DNA of 64,000 nucleotides, taken from JACPFV01 sp035526825. Lineage in GTDB: Bacteria > Pseudomonadota > Gammaproteobacteria > Nevskiales > Nevskiaceae. Each line of letters begins with the position of its first letter. The first letter of the stretch is position 1. The notes below the pieces were generated by a model. The model made no database searches. It worked only from the letters and a program-made list of their open reading frames with translations, and was not told the DNA's origin. Both the position numbers and the translations under genes were made by a program. Shown here in pieces: positions 24,565 through 33,404 of this stretch. The stretch lies in assembly GCA_035526825.1 (NCBI GenBank), contig DATLBT010000124.1, forward strand, positions 12,411 to 76,410. Direction: 5' to 3'.

Positions 24565-25125
24565 ATGCGTGCCCTCGTCCCAGTCGCCAACGGCAGCGAA
24601 GACATCGAGACCGTCACCCTCGTGGACGTTTTGCGGCGCGCGCAATTCGACGTGACCTTCGCCTCGATCGAGCACGACCTCACCGTCACGCTCGCCAAGG
24701 GCTGCAAGATCACTGCCGACGTCGGCTTCAACGAGATCAAGAAAGAAGCATTCGACCTCATCGCAGTGCCCGGCGGCTCCGCCGGCGCAGCCGCGCTGGC
24801 CAAGAACAAGGCGTTGATCGAATTGCTCAAGCACAACCGCGCCAACCGCAAGTGGTACGCCGCGATCTGCGCCGCGCCCGCCATGGTGTTCGCGGCCCAT
24901 GACCTGCTCGATGGCAAGCGTGCGACCTGCTTCCCCGCGTTCAAGGACCAGCTACCGCGCTGGGTCGACGCGCCGGTGGTAGTGGACGGCCACTGCGTTA
25001 CCGGCCAGGGTCCGGGCAGTTCGCTGGCGTTCGCGCTGAAGCTGGTCGAACTGATCCAGGGCGAGGACAAGGCCCGCAAGATCGCCGAGTCGATGGTGGC
25101 GCCGCTGGAGACAGCCGCCGCTTAG
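24565..25125 (+). CDS. DJ-1/PfpI family protein, YajL-like
   Basis: 186 residues from ATG 24565. The DJ-1 active site is visible: Glu in ANGSEDIETVT, the nucleophilic elbow Cys in YAAICAAPAMV (about residue 105), and GQGPGSSLAFAL near the C-terminus. YajL/DJ-1 proteins are oxidative-stress chaperones or glyoxalase/deglycase-like enzymes; which activity dominates is debated. It converges on grxD with nine bases between them; both concern thiol stress. Confidence 0.9.
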   Translation: MRALVPVANGSEDIETVTLVDVLRRAQFDVTFASIEHDLTVTLAKGCKITADVGFNEIKKEAFDLIAVPGGSAGAAALAKNKALIELLKHNRANRKWYAAICAAPAMVFAAHDLLDGKRATCFPAFKDQLPRWVDAPVVVDGHCVTGQGPGSSLAFALKLVELIQGEDKARKIAESMVAPLETAAA

Positions 25126-25134
25126 GGATTATCC

Positions 25135-25449
25135 CTACCCTACCGCTTCCTTCACCATCTTCTGCAACTCGCCCGACTGAAACAGCTCGAGCGTGATGTC
25201 GCAGCCGCCCACCAGCTCGCCTTTCACGTAGAGCTGCGGGAACGTCGGCCAGTTGGCGAACTTCGGCAGCGCCTTGTACACCTCCTGGTCCTCGAAGATG
25301 TTGACGAAGGCGAATTCGACCTGGCAGGACTTCAACGCCTGCACCGTGCGCGCCGAAAAACCGCACTGCGGAAAATCCGGTGTGCCCTTCATGTAGAGCA
25401 TCACCGGGTTGTCGGTGACCTGCTTCTTGATGCGCTCGAGGGTGTCCAC
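25135..25449 (-). CDS. grxD: Monothiol glutaredoxin GrxD
   Basis: 104 residues from GTG 25449, chosen because GGAGG lies five bases upstream and the longer frame has no family match. The CGFS active site (FPQCGFSARTVQAL), the glutathione-binding WPTFPQLYVKGE and the GGCDI motif are all present. Grx4-type proteins carry [2Fe-2S] clusters bridged with glutathione and work in iron-sulphur trafficking. Confidence 0.94.
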   Translation of the reverse strand: MDTLERIKKQVTDNPVMLYMKGTPDFPQCGFSARTVQALKSCQVEFAFVNIFEDQEVYKALPKFANWPTFPQLYVKGELVGGCDITLELFQSGELQKMVKEAVG

Positions 25450-25567
25450 AGATGCCTCCAGGCGGAGCGGCAAAAACGAGGGCGCGGAGTATACGCGCCC
25501 ATTGCCGCGCGTTGAACCCGGGGCTGGCGTTGCCGTATGCTGCGGCGCACCTAAGGGAGCGAAATCG

Positions 25568-26194
25568 ATGAATCCTCTGGACAAAATCGGCAGCACGATC
25601 GGGGCCGGCGCGGTGCTTGCCGTGGTCGCAGTGTTCCTCATCCATGGCATGTCCACCGGTGACGTCGCGAAAGGCGATGCGCTTTTGGTGCTCGGCCGCT
25701 GGCTGCACATCGGCGCGGGCGTGGCTTGGATCGGCTTGCTCTACTACTTCAACTTCGTGCAGGTCCCGGCGCTGGCCGAGGCCGCGGCTGACAAGGGTGG
25801 TCCCGGCGGCGCTGGCGTCACCAAGTACGTCGCCCCGCGCGCGCTGCTGTGGTTCCGCTGGGCGGCGCTGGTGACGTGGCTCTCTGGCGCGCTCTACCTG
25901 GTCATCGCGCCGCACCTGGGCTTCCTCAATGCCTTCACGCTGGGCCTCATCTCCGGCGGCAGCTGGCAGCACGCGACCATCGGCCTCGGCGCATGGCTCG
26001 GCACGATCATGCTGTTCAACGTCTGGATGATCATCTGGCCGAATCAGCAGAAGGTCCTCGGCCTGAAGCCGGCCACCGACGCCGAGAAGGCCGTCGCGCG
26101 CCGCCGCGCCTTCCTCGCTTCGCGCACCAACACCATGCTGTCGCTGCCGATGCTGCTGTGCATGGCGGCGTCGTCGCATGGCTTGCCGTTCTAG
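25568..26194 (+). CDS. Urate-oxidase-N-domain membrane protein (PuuD-like)
   Basis: 208 residues from ATG 25568 after GGGAG. At least four membrane helices; the segment GRWLHIGAGVAWIGLLYYFNFVQVPAL is characteristic of the Urate_ox_N family, whose founding member PuuD joins this membrane domain to a cytochrome c for urate hydroxylation. The cytochrome part is missing and no purine genes are nearby, so urate oxidation should not be assumed. The conserved His residues could still bind haem. The stop TAG begins a short palindromic repeat. Confidence 0.75.
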   Translation: MNPLDKIGSTIGAGAVLAVVAVFLIHGMSTGDVAKGDALLVLGRWLHIGAGVAWIGLLYYFNFVQVPALAEAAADKGGPGGAGVTKYVAPRALLWFRWAALVTWLSGALYLVIAPHLGFLNAFTLGLISGGSWQHATIGLGAWLGTIMLFNVWMIIWPNQQKVLGLKPATDAEKAVARRRAFLASRTNTMLSLPMLLCMAASSHGLPF

Positions 26195-26246
26195 GGGACT
26201 ATCCCCTTTTTCGGCTTTCTGAAAAAGGGGACTGTCCCCTTTTTTT
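26194..26246 (+). terminator. Repeat-type double hairpin terminator
   Basis: Two related units, GGGGACTATCCCCTTTTT and AAAAAGGGGACTGTCCCC, lie in tandem. CCCCTTTTTC (26203-26212) can pair with GAAAAAGGGG (26221-26230). Alternatively GGGGAC/GTCCCC forms a hairpin followed by seven T residues, a good terminator before argF. Confidence 0.7.
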
Positions 26247-26294
26247 GACGCAGGGCCCGGCTCCAGCCGGGCTTCGCGCTTTCGGGTTAGGAAG

Positions 26295-27233
26295 ATGCGC
26301 CATTTTCTCAAGCTGTCCGACCTCGACGCCGCCGAGCTGAAGGCGCTGATCAAGCGCGCCCAGGCGCTCAAGCGCGCTCGGCGCCGCGGGTCGCGCGTGC
26401 TCGCCGGTCGCACCCTGGCGATGATCTTCGCCAAGAGCTCGACGCGAACCCGCGTCTCGTTCGAGGTGGCGATGGACCAGCTCGGCGGCCACGCGCTGTT
26501 CCTGTCTCCGCGTGACATCCAGCTCGGCCGCGGCGAGCCGCTGGCCGACACCGCGCGCGTCATCGGCTCGATGTGCGACGGCATCATGGTGCGCAACGAT
26601 TCGCAGGCCGACCAGGAGGAAATCGCGCGTCACTCCCGCGTGCCGGTGATCAACGGCCTGTCGGAGCTGCACCACCCCTGCCAGTTGCTGGCCGACGTGC
26701 AGGCCTTCAGCGAGGCGCGCGGCGACATTCGCGGCGCGACCATCGCCTGGATCGGCGATGGCAACAACGTCTGTCATTCCTGGATCGAGGCGGCGCGCCT
26801 GCTCGATTTCTCGCTGCGCATCGCCTGCCCCCGCGGCTACGAGCCGTCGCAGGAAATGATCAAGGCGGGCGGCAAGCGCATCGCGATGCTGCGTGACCCC
26901 AACGAAGCCGCGCGCAACGCCGACTGCGTGGTGACCGACGTCTGGACCAGCATGGGCCAGGAGCAGGAGAACGCGAAGCGCTTGCGCGTGTTCAAGGGCT
27001 TCCAGGTCGACGGCGTAGTGATGCGTGCGGCCGCGAAGGACGCCATCTTCATGCATTGCCTGCCCGCGCATCGCGGCGAGGAAGTGTCGGCCGACGTCAT
27101 CGACGGCCCGCAGAGCGTGGTCTGGGCCGAGGCCGAGAATCGCCTGCACGCGCAGAAGGCGCTGCTCGAATTCCTGCTCGGTCCGCGCGCGGCGCGCGCG
27201 AAGTCCGCGCACAAACCACGCAATAATCGCTGA
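26295..27233 (+). CDS. argF: Ornithine carbamoyltransferase
   Basis: 312 residues with all family signatures: carbamoyl-phosphate loop FAKSSTRTRVSFE, ELHHPCQLLAD, WIGDGNNVCHSW and FMHCLPAHRGEE (catalytic Cys). It converts ornithine and carbamoyl phosphate to citrulline in arginine synthesis. The HCLPAHRGEE and ordinary SxRT motifs fit OTCase; an N-acetylornithine specificity, known in some Xanthomonadales, cannot be excluded by eye. The TGA overlaps the nadC ATG by one base. Confidence 0.9.
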   Translation: MRHFLKLSDLDAAELKALIKRAQALKRARRRGSRVLAGRTLAMIFAKSSTRTRVSFEVAMDQLGGHALFLSPRDIQLGRGEPLADTARVIGSMCDGIMVRNDSQADQEEIARHSRVPVINGLSELHHPCQLLADVQAFSEARGDIRGATIAWIGDGNNVCHSWIEAARLLDFSLRIACPRGYEPSQEMIKAGGKRIAMLRDPNEAARNADCVVTDVWTSMGQEQENAKRLRVFKGFQVDGVVMRAAAKDAIFMHCLPAHRGEEVSADVIDGPQSVVWAEAENRLHAQKALLEFLLGPRAARAKSAHKPRNNR

Positions 27234-28114
27234 TGGCCCAGCCCGACTTGCCCGCCGACCTCGATGCCTGCGTCGAGCGCGCGCTGGCGGAGGATGTCGG
27301 CGACGGCGATGTCACCGCGAAGCTGGTCGAGGCCAAGGCCACCGCCACCGCCGCAGTCTGTGCCCGCGAGTCCGCCGTGCTGTGCGGCCGGCCATGGTTC
27401 GACCGGGTCTTCGCGCAGCTCGACCGCCAGGTGCGCATCGAGTGGCAGGTCGAGGAAGGCGCTGGCATCCGCGCGGATCAGCGCGTCTGCACCGTCACCG
27501 GCCCCGCGCGCTCCGTACTGACCGGCGAGCGCACCGCGCTGAACTTCCTGCAGCTGCTGTCCGCCACCGCCACAGCCACCCGGCGCTACGTCGAGCGCGT
27601 CCGCGGCACGCAGGTCAAGATCGTCGACACGCGCAAGACCGTGCCCGGCCTGCGTGCCGCGCAGAAGTACGCCGTGGTCATCGGCGGCGGCGCCAACCAC
27701 CGCTTCGGGCTGTACGACGCCATCCTGATCAAGGAGAACCACATCGTCGCCGCCGGCGGCGCGCGCGCCGCGATCCAGCGCGCCCGCGCGCTGAAGGCCG
27801 ACGTGCCGCTGATGATGGAAGCCGAGACGCTCGCCGAGGTGCAGGAAGGCCTCGACGCGAACGTCGACCTGCTGTTGCTCGATGATTTTCCGACGCACTT
27901 GCTGGCCAAGGCGGTCGCGATGGCGCGCGAGTACCGGCGCATGAATCGCGCAAAGACCGTGCTCGAGGCCTCGGGCGGCGTGAGCCTGAACAACGTGCGG
28001 GACGTCGCCGACACCGGCGTCGACCGCATTTCGATCGGCGGCCTCACCAAGCACGTGCAGGCGGTCGACTTCTCCATGCGCATGCTGGACGGCGCCACGG
28101 TCGCGGCGGGTTGA
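27233..28114 (+). CDS. nadC: Quinolinate phosphoribosyltransferase (nicotinate-nucleotide pyrophosphorylase)
   Basis: 293 residues. ALAEDVGDGDVTAKL near the start, the PRPP/quinolinate-binding DTRKTVPGLRAAQKYAV and GGGANHRFGLYDAILIKENHI, then EAETLAEV and LEASGGVSL identify NadC. It makes nicotinate mononucleotide from quinolinate and PRPP in NAD synthesis. It overlaps argF by one base (TGATG), so the two are probably co-expressed. Confidence 0.95.
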   Translation: MAQPDLPADLDACVERALAEDVGDGDVTAKLVEAKATATAAVCARESAVLCGRPWFDRVFAQLDRQVRIEWQVEEGAGIRADQRVCTVTGPARSVLTGERTALNFLQLLSATATATRRYVERVRGTQVKIVDTRKTVPGLRAAQKYAVVIGGGANHRFGLYDAILIKENHIVAAGGARAAIQRARALKADVPLMMEAETLAEVQEGLDANVDLLLLDDFPTHLLAKAVAMAREYRRMNRAKTVLEASGGVSLNNVRDVADTGVDRISIGGLTKHVQAVDFSMRMLDGATVAAG

Positions 28115-28123
28115 AGGGCCCCT

Positions 28124-28939
28124 GTGCCGGCATGGCTCGATGACTGGATGATGTCCGGCGTCGACGCTCTCTACGAGCGCCTGCCGGCAGCCCAGCCGAC
28201 CCGCGAGCAGTTGATGTCGGTGCAGGTCATCTCCCATCGCGGCGAGCGCGACAACGCTGCGGTTTTCGAGAACACCTACGCGGCGTTCGACCCCCTGCGC
28301 GGCAGCGGCGTCCACGGACTCGAATTCGACGTGCGCTGGACGCGCGACCTCGCCCCGGTGGTGTTCCACGACGAAGATTTCCTGCGGCTGCACGGCGATC
28401 CCACGCGCATCGCCGACCTGTCGCTCGCGGACTTGCGCGCGCGCCGTCCCGAAATTCCACTGCTCGAGGAGTTCGTGCGCCGCTATGCGCACGAGTTCCA
28501 CCTCATGTGCGAGCTCAAGTTCGAATCCTATCCCGACCCCGCGCGCCAGGGCGCGCGGCTGGCCGAGGCCCTCGCGCCAGCGCTCACGCGGGGCCGCTGC
28601 ACCGTTTTGTCACTGGTGTCCGAGATGTTCGGCTGGCTGCCCGCTATCCCCGCCAGTGCCACCATGCTCGTGGTGCGCGTCGACAGCGCTTATGCGAGCC
28701 GCGATGCGCTGAAGCACAAGCGCCACGGTTTCTCGACGCACTACGCGCGCCTGGCGGTCGGGCAGATCCGGCGCCACCACGATGTGGGCCAGAAACTGGG
28801 ATGCGGATTTCCTGCGTCGCCAAAAATGTTCCAGCGCGAAGTCGCGCGCGGCGTCGACTACGTGTTCACCAACGTGGCGCTCAAGGCCGAGGGCTGGCGT
28901 CGGCAGCTCCTAGCGCAGGTGGCTGACAAAAAGAAGTAA
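28124..28939 (+). CDS. Glycerophosphodiester phosphodiesterase family protein
   Basis: 271 residues from GTG 28124, nine bases after nadC. The GDPD fold is indicated by SHRGERDNAAVFENTYAAF, the metal-binding LEFDVRWTRDLAPVVFHDEDF and the distal MCELKF. These TIM-barrel enzymes hydrolyse glycerophosphodiesters to glycerol-3-phosphate and an alcohol. There is no signal peptide, so it should be cytosolic. Family is clear; substrate is not. Confidence 0.88.
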   Translation: MPAWLDDWMMSGVDALYERLPAAQPTREQLMSVQVISHRGERDNAAVFENTYAAFDPLRGSGVHGLEFDVRWTRDLAPVVFHDEDFLRLHGDPTRIADLSLADLRARRPEIPLLEEFVRRYAHEFHLMCELKFESYPDPARQGARLAEALAPALTRGRCTVLSLVSEMFGWLPAIPASATMLVVRVDSAYASRDALKHKRHGFSTHYARLAVGQIRRHHDVGQKLGCGFPASPKMFQREVARGVDYVFTNVALKAEGWRRQLLAQVADKKK

Positions 28940-28979
28940 AGAATCACTTTTCCTTTGCGCCTTTGCGAGCCTTCTTTAT

Positions 28980-29756
28980 TCACGCACCAAGAAACTCGAC
29001 CACCGCCTCGTTGAACGGCCCCGGCAATTCCAGCGGCAGGCCGTGGCGCGTGCCGGGAAAATGCCGGAGCCGACCATCCGGCAGCGCGGTGACAAACGCT
29101 TCGCTCTCGCGGCGCGCGAAGTAATCGGCCTCGGCGCCGAGCACCAGCACCGGCATCCGCAGCTCGGCCAGGCGCTCGCGCACCGACCAGCGCGTCAGCG
29201 CGCGCACGGTCTCGAGGTACACGTTGCGGTCATTGCGCGCGTTGCGGCGCGCCACGCGCGCGCGCAACTCGGCCTGGTCGGGGCGCGGATACAGCTTGTG
29301 GCTCATGTAGTGCGACAGCCGCCGCGGCCCGAGCCAGCCCATCAGCACCAGGCGCGTCCACAGCAACCAGCGCTTGGCCAGCGTGTCCACGCGAAAGCTC
29401 GGCAGCGTGTTGGACAGCGCGAGTCGCCCGACCGCGTCCGGCCGGTCGAGCGCCATCTGCATCGCCACCGCACCGCCCATCGAATGCCCGAGGATGTCGA
29501 TGCGCCCATGGCCGAGTTGGTCGACGAGCGCCCAGCAGTCGCTCGCGAAGCGCTCGACGTGATAACCGCCGGAGCGCTCCGAAGCGCCGTGGCCACGCAG
29601 GTCCGGGATGATCAACTCGAAGTGCTGCGCCAACGGTCGGCGCTGGTATTCCCAATCGCGACCGCTCGAGCCCAGGCCGTGCAGCAGGAGCAGCGGCCGG
29701 CCGTGGCCGAAGCGGTGATAGAACAACCGCGCGCCGTCGACGCGGACGACGCCCAT
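28980..29756 (-). CDS. Alpha/beta hydrolase
   Basis: 258 residues with the oxyanion region LLLHGLGSSGRDWEYQ, nucleophile elbow GHSMGGAVAMQ, acid in LGAEADYFARR and catalytic His in PGTRHGLPLELP. No signal peptide or lid domain is obvious. Substrate cannot be told from sequence; carboxylesterases and lactonases share this layout. Its start is nine bases from the stop of sppA on the same strand, so it may be the second gene of that operon. Confidence 0.85.
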   Translation of the reverse strand: MGVVRVDGARLFYHRFGHGRPLLLLHGLGSSGRDWEYQRRPLAQHFELIIPDLRGHGASERSGGYHVERFASDCWALVDQLGHGRIDILGHSMGGAVAMQMALDRPDAVGRLALSNTLPSFRVDTLAKRWLLWTRLVLMGWLGPRRLSHYMSHKLYPRPDQAELRARVARRNARNDRNVYLETVRALTRWSVRERLAELRMPVLVLGAEADYFARRESEAFVTALPDGRLRHFPGTRHGLPLELPGPFNEAVVEFLGA

Positions 29757-29764
29757 TCAGGGCT

Positions 29765-31636
29765 TCAGCGCAGCGATCCGCGCGTGATCGATCCCGCCGA
29801 TGGGGTACAGAAGCAGTAGGCGTAGACGCCGCGCGGGTCGCGCAGCCAGAGCAGGTTTTGCGCGATGCGCTCGACCGGCGTCAGCGCCGCCAGCGGGCCG
29901 AGCCAGGATTTGAGCACCGACAGCCGCGCATGACCGCTGACATCGAGGAAGCGTTGCAGCGGGAATTCGCGCTCGTCCTTCAGCTCTTCGACGCGGTAAG
30001 CGCCGGCGTCGAGGCCCGCGAGGCGAACCGCCGCCGCGATGGCCTCGTTGTAGCCGCCGAGCTGGTCGACCAGGCCGAGCGCCGCCGCATCGGCGCCGCT
30101 CCAGACACGGCCGCGCGCGATCTCGCGCACTTTCTCTTCCGGCAGCTCGCGTCCGGCGACCACGCCCTCGACGAACAATTTGTAACCCTGCTCGATCTGC
30201 GACTGGATCAGCACGGCGACGTCGGGCGACAGCGGCCGATCAGGCCGGAACGCGCCGGCCAGCGGCGTGGTGCCAATGCCGTCGGAATGGATACCGAGCT
30301 TGGCCAGCGGCTTGTCGAAGGTCGGCACGAGGCCGAAGATCCCGATCGAACCGGTGATGGTGCTGTCGTGCGCCCAGATCTCGTCGGCATCCATCGACAC
30401 CCAATAGCCACCGGAGGCGGCGACGTTGGACATCGACGCGACCACCGGCTTGCCCGCGGCCTGCACGTTGCGCACTTCGCGGCGGATGCGCTCGGAAGCG
30501 AACACGCTGCCGCCGGGCGAATCGACACGCAGCACGACGGCGGCAATCTCGTCGTCGAGGCGCGCGTCGGTCAACAGGTCGGCGATCGTCTCGGCGCCCG
30601 CCATGCCGGGCTCGCTGTCGCCATCGACGATGTCGCCCTGCACCACCACCACGGCGATCGCCTTGTCGGCTTGTGCCTGCATCCGGTGCTCGTGCTCAAT
30701 CACGCGCAGGTATTCGCGGTGGTGCACCTGGCGGAACGTGCCGCTGTCGTCGTCCCAGCCGACCTTCTCGGCGACACGCTTGCGGAACTCGGCAAGCGTC
30801 TCGACCGCGTCGACGAGCTTGCGCTCCTTGGCCACCGCGGCGGCGTTGCCGCCACTCTGCTTGAGCGCCGCTGCGAGCCCGACGGCGTAGTCGTGCATCG
30901 CCGTCTCCGGCAGCTGGCGACTGCTGCCGACGTCACGGTTATAGCTGGCCCACAAGTCGCCGAGCCACTCGCGATTGGCCTCGCGCGCCTCGGGCGACAT
31001 GTCGTTGCGCTCGAACGGCTCGACCGCGCTCTTGTACTCACCGACGCGAAACACGTGGACGTCGACCCCGAGCTTGTCGAGCGCTTCCTTGAAGTAGCTC
31101 TGGTACGCGTCGTAGCCCTCGACAAACACCATGCCCATCGGATCGAGCGACACGTGGTCGGCCTGCGCGGCGACGTGGTAGTGCGACTGCTCGAAGTACG
31201 GCCCGTAGGCAAAAACCGGCTTGCCGGACGCGCGGAAAGCCTTAACCGCCGCGGCGAGCTCCTGCTGCTGCGCCGCGCCGCCGCCCCACATGGCGTCGAG
31301 CTTGAGCACCGCCAGCGAAATGCGCGCGTCGGTTGCGCCGCGCTCGAGCGCCTCGGTCAGCGAGCGCAGCGACGTCTGCGCCGGCGCATCGCCGACGAAA
31401 TCCTCGATGAAGCGCTGGGTGGCGTCCTGGTCGGTCGTCTCCACCAGCTCACCGGTCGGGTAGATCACCAGCGCCACGTTGTCCTCCAGCGTCGGCGCGG
31501 GTCCGCCCTGCAGCGCCAGCCATATGCCGCCGACGATCAGCAGCACGAAGCCGATGACGATGAGCTTGTAGACGAAGCCGACGAGGGCGAAGAGGCCGCC
31601 GAACAGGCGGCCGAGCAGTGAACGGTTGGAGCTCAT
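29765..31636 (-). CDS. sppA: Signal peptide peptidase SppA, 67-kDa type
   Basis: 623 residues from ATG 31636. An N-terminal membrane anchor (FVYKLIVIGFVLLIVGGIWLAL) is followed by two tandem ClpP-like domains. The general base Lys is in RVGEYKSAVEPF (about residue 200) and the nucleophile Ser in SNVAASGGYW (about 402), the split dyad of the long form. SppA degrades cleaved signal peptides in the inner membrane. The last 35 residues (ending TPSAGSITRGSLR) look variable. Confidence 0.93.
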   Translation of the reverse strand: MSSNRSLLGRLFGGLFALVGFVYKLIVIGFVLLIVGGIWLALQGGPAPTLEDNVALVIYPTGELVETTDQDATQRFIEDFVGDAPAQTSLRSLTEALERGATDARISLAVLKLDAMWGGGAAQQQELAAAVKAFRASGKPVFAYGPYFEQSHYHVAAQADHVSLDPMGMVFVEGYDAYQSYFKEALDKLGVDVHVFRVGEYKSAVEPFERNDMSPEAREANREWLGDLWASYNRDVGSSRQLPETAMHDYAVGLAAALKQSGGNAAAVAKERKLVDAVETLAEFRKRVAEKVGWDDDSGTFRQVHHREYLRVIEHEHRMQAQADKAIAVVVVQGDIVDGDSEPGMAGAETIADLLTDARLDDEIAAVVLRVDSPGGSVFASERIRREVRNVQAAGKPVVASMSNVAASGGYWVSMDADEIWAHDSTITGSIGIFGLVPTFDKPLAKLGIHSDGIGTTPLAGAFRPDRPLSPDVAVLIQSQIEQGYKLFVEGVVAGRELPEEKVREIARGRVWSGADAAALGLVDQLGGYNEAIAAAVRLAGLDAGAYRVEELKDEREFPLQRFLDVSGHARLSVLKSWLGPLAALTPVERIAQNLLWLRDPRGVYAYCFCTPSAGSITRGSLR

Positions 31637-31688
31637 AGGTTGGAAAATGGCTGCGGCACGTGGGAGGGTCATCTTACGCGGAAAGGCG

Positions 31689-31703
31689 ATAGGCCAGACC
31701 TAT
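31689..31703 (+). promoter_or_regulatory. OxyR-like half operator upstream of the peroxiredoxin gene
   Basis: ATAGGCCAGACCTAT fits ATAG-N7-CTAT, half of the OxyR tetranucleotide pattern. The next expected tetranucleotide, seven bases on, is ATTG (one mismatch), and the fourth is TGCA (poor). It lies about 95 bases before the peroxiredoxin start, in the gap divergent from sppA. This is suggestive only. Confidence 0.4.
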
Positions 31704-31798
31704 GAAACGGATTGATTCGTTTGCATTGAGTTATCGCAGGCCGGCCCTTACGATGCGCTCCGCATTTAAATCTATCGATCCGATCAGGAGAGAATCCG

Positions 31799-32404
31799 AT
31801 GACCGTCCTCGTTGGCCGCCCCGCCCCCGAATTCACCGCCGCCGCCGTCATGGGCGATGGCACCATCAACGAGAAGTTCTCGCTCAAGCAGTACAAGGGC
31901 AAGAAGTACGTGGCCGTGTTCTTCTGGCCGCTCGACTTCACCTTCGTCTGCCCGAGCGAAATCATCGCGCACGAGCATCGCCGCAAGGCCTTCGAGGAGC
32001 GCGGCGTGCAGCTCGTCGGCGTCTCGATCGACTCGCAGTTCACCCACTTCGCCTGGCGCCAGACCCCGATCAACAAGGGCGGCATCGGCGAGGTCGGCTT
32101 CCCGATGGTCGCCGACGTCAGCCACGCCATCACGCGCGCGTTCGGCATCGAGCATCCCACCGACGGCGTCGCCTTCCGCGGCTCGTTCCTGATCGACAAG
32201 GACGGCCTCGTGCGCCACCAGGTCGTCAACGACCTGCCGCTGGGCCGCGACGTCGACGAGTTGCTGCGCGTGGTCGACGCGCTGCAGTTCCACGAAAAGC
32301 ACGGCGAGGTTTGCCCTGCCGGCTGGCAGAAAGGCGACAAGGGCATGAAGGCCGACGCCAAGGGCGTCGCCGACTACCTCGCCAAGCACGCCGAGGCTCT
32401 CTAG
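31799..32404 (+). CDS. Typical 2-Cys peroxiredoxin (AhpC/Prx1 type)
   Basis: 201 residues after a CAGGAG ribosome site. The peroxidatic Cys is in WPLDFTFVCPSEI (about residue 51) and the resolving Cys in GEVCPAGW (about 171). The GGIGEV motif of floodgate-sensitive peroxiredoxins is present. It reduces peroxides, and the adjacent trxB (eight bases downstream) suggests recycling through thioredoxin, not AhpF. It is divergent from sppA. Confidence 0.94.
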   Translation: MTVLVGRPAPEFTAAAVMGDGTINEKFSLKQYKGKKYVAVFFWPLDFTFVCPSEIIAHEHRRKAFEERGVQLVGVSIDSQFTHFAWRQTPINKGGIGEVGFPMVADVSHAITRAFGIEHPTDGVAFRGSFLIDKDGLVRHQVVNDLPLGRDVDELLRVVDALQFHEKHGEVCPAGWQKGDKGMKADAKGVADYLAKHAEAL

Positions 32405-32411
32405 TTCCGAC

Positions 32412-33362
32412 ATGGCCCATTACTCCCTCATCATCCTCGGCTCAGGCCCCGCCGGTTACACCGCGGCGGTCTATGCCGCGCGCGCCAACCTCAAGCCCGT
32501 GATGATCACGGGCCTGCAGCAGGGCGGGCAGCTGATGACGACGACCGAAGTCGACAACTGGCCGGGCGATGTCGAGGGCCTGCTGGGGCCGGCGCTGATG
32601 GAGCGCATGCAGAAACATGCCGAGCGCTTCGATACGCAGATCGTGTTCGACCACATCAACACGGTCGATTTGAAGAAGAAGCCTTTCACGCTCACCGGTG
32701 ACCAGGGTACCTACACGTGTAATGCGCTGATCATCGCCACCGGTGCATCGGCGAAATACCTGGGCATGCCGAGCGAGGAAGCGTTTAAGGGCAAGGGCGT
32801 GTCGGCGTGCGCCACCTGCGACGGCTTCTTCTACAAGGGCCAGGACGTCGTCGTCATCGGCGGCGGCAACACCGCGGTCGAGGAATCGCTGTACCTCACC
32901 AACATCGCGCGCAAAGTCACCGTCGTGCATCGCCGCGACAAGTTCCGCGGCGAGAAGATCCTGCACGACAAGCTCAACAAGCGTGTCGCCGAAGGCAAGG
33001 CCGAGATCGTCTGGAACCACACGCTCGACGAAGTGCTGGGCGACTCGACCGGCGTGACCGGCGTACGCATCAAGGGCGTCAACGGCGCCAACGGCTCGCG
33101 CACCATCGACGCCAAGGGCGTGTTCATCGCGATCGGCCACTCGCCGAACACGGCGATCTTCGAGGGCCAGCTCGAGATGAAGGATGGCTACATCAAGGTG
33201 AAGTCCGGCAGCGAAGGCAACGCCACGCTGACCAGCGTGCCCGGCGTATTCGCGGCGGGCGACGTGATGGACCACGTCTATCGGCAGGCCGTGACTTCCG
33301 CCGGCACCGGCTGCATGGCGGCGCTCGACGCAGAAAAATATCTGGACGCGCTGAAGCAATAG
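32412..33362 (+). CDS. trxB: Thioredoxin reductase
   Basis: 316 residues: FAD-binding GSGPAGYTAAVYAARA, redox-active CATCDGFFY (about residue 135), NADPH-binding VIGGGNTAVEESLYL and the C-terminal FAD motif GVFAAGDVMDHVYRQAVTSAGTGCMAALDAE. It transfers electrons from NADPH to thioredoxin. It forms a two-gene unit with the peroxiredoxin upstream. Confidence 0.95.
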   Translation: MAHYSLIILGSGPAGYTAAVYAARANLKPVMITGLQQGGQLMTTTEVDNWPGDVEGLLGPALMERMQKHAERFDTQIVFDHINTVDLKKKPFTLTGDQGTYTCNALIIATGASAKYLGMPSEEAFKGKGVSACATCDGFFYKGQDVVVIGGGNTAVEESLYLTNIARKVTVVHRRDKFRGEKILHDKLNKRVAEGKAEIVWNHTLDEVLGDSTGVTGVRIKGVNGANGSRTIDAKGVFIAIGHSPNTAIFEGQLEMKDGYIKVKSGSEGNATLTSVPGVFAAGDVMDHVYRQAVTSAGTGCMAALDAEKYLDALKQ

Positions 33363-33404
33363 TTTTTGCGGCGTAGCGAAGGCACATCGGCTAGAGTGCC
33401 GGCC

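Noticed and set aside
25568..26194. Urate hydroxylase PuuD as a functional call
   Set aside because: The cytochrome c part of PuuD is missing and no purine catabolism genes are nearby; only the membrane-domain family is supported.
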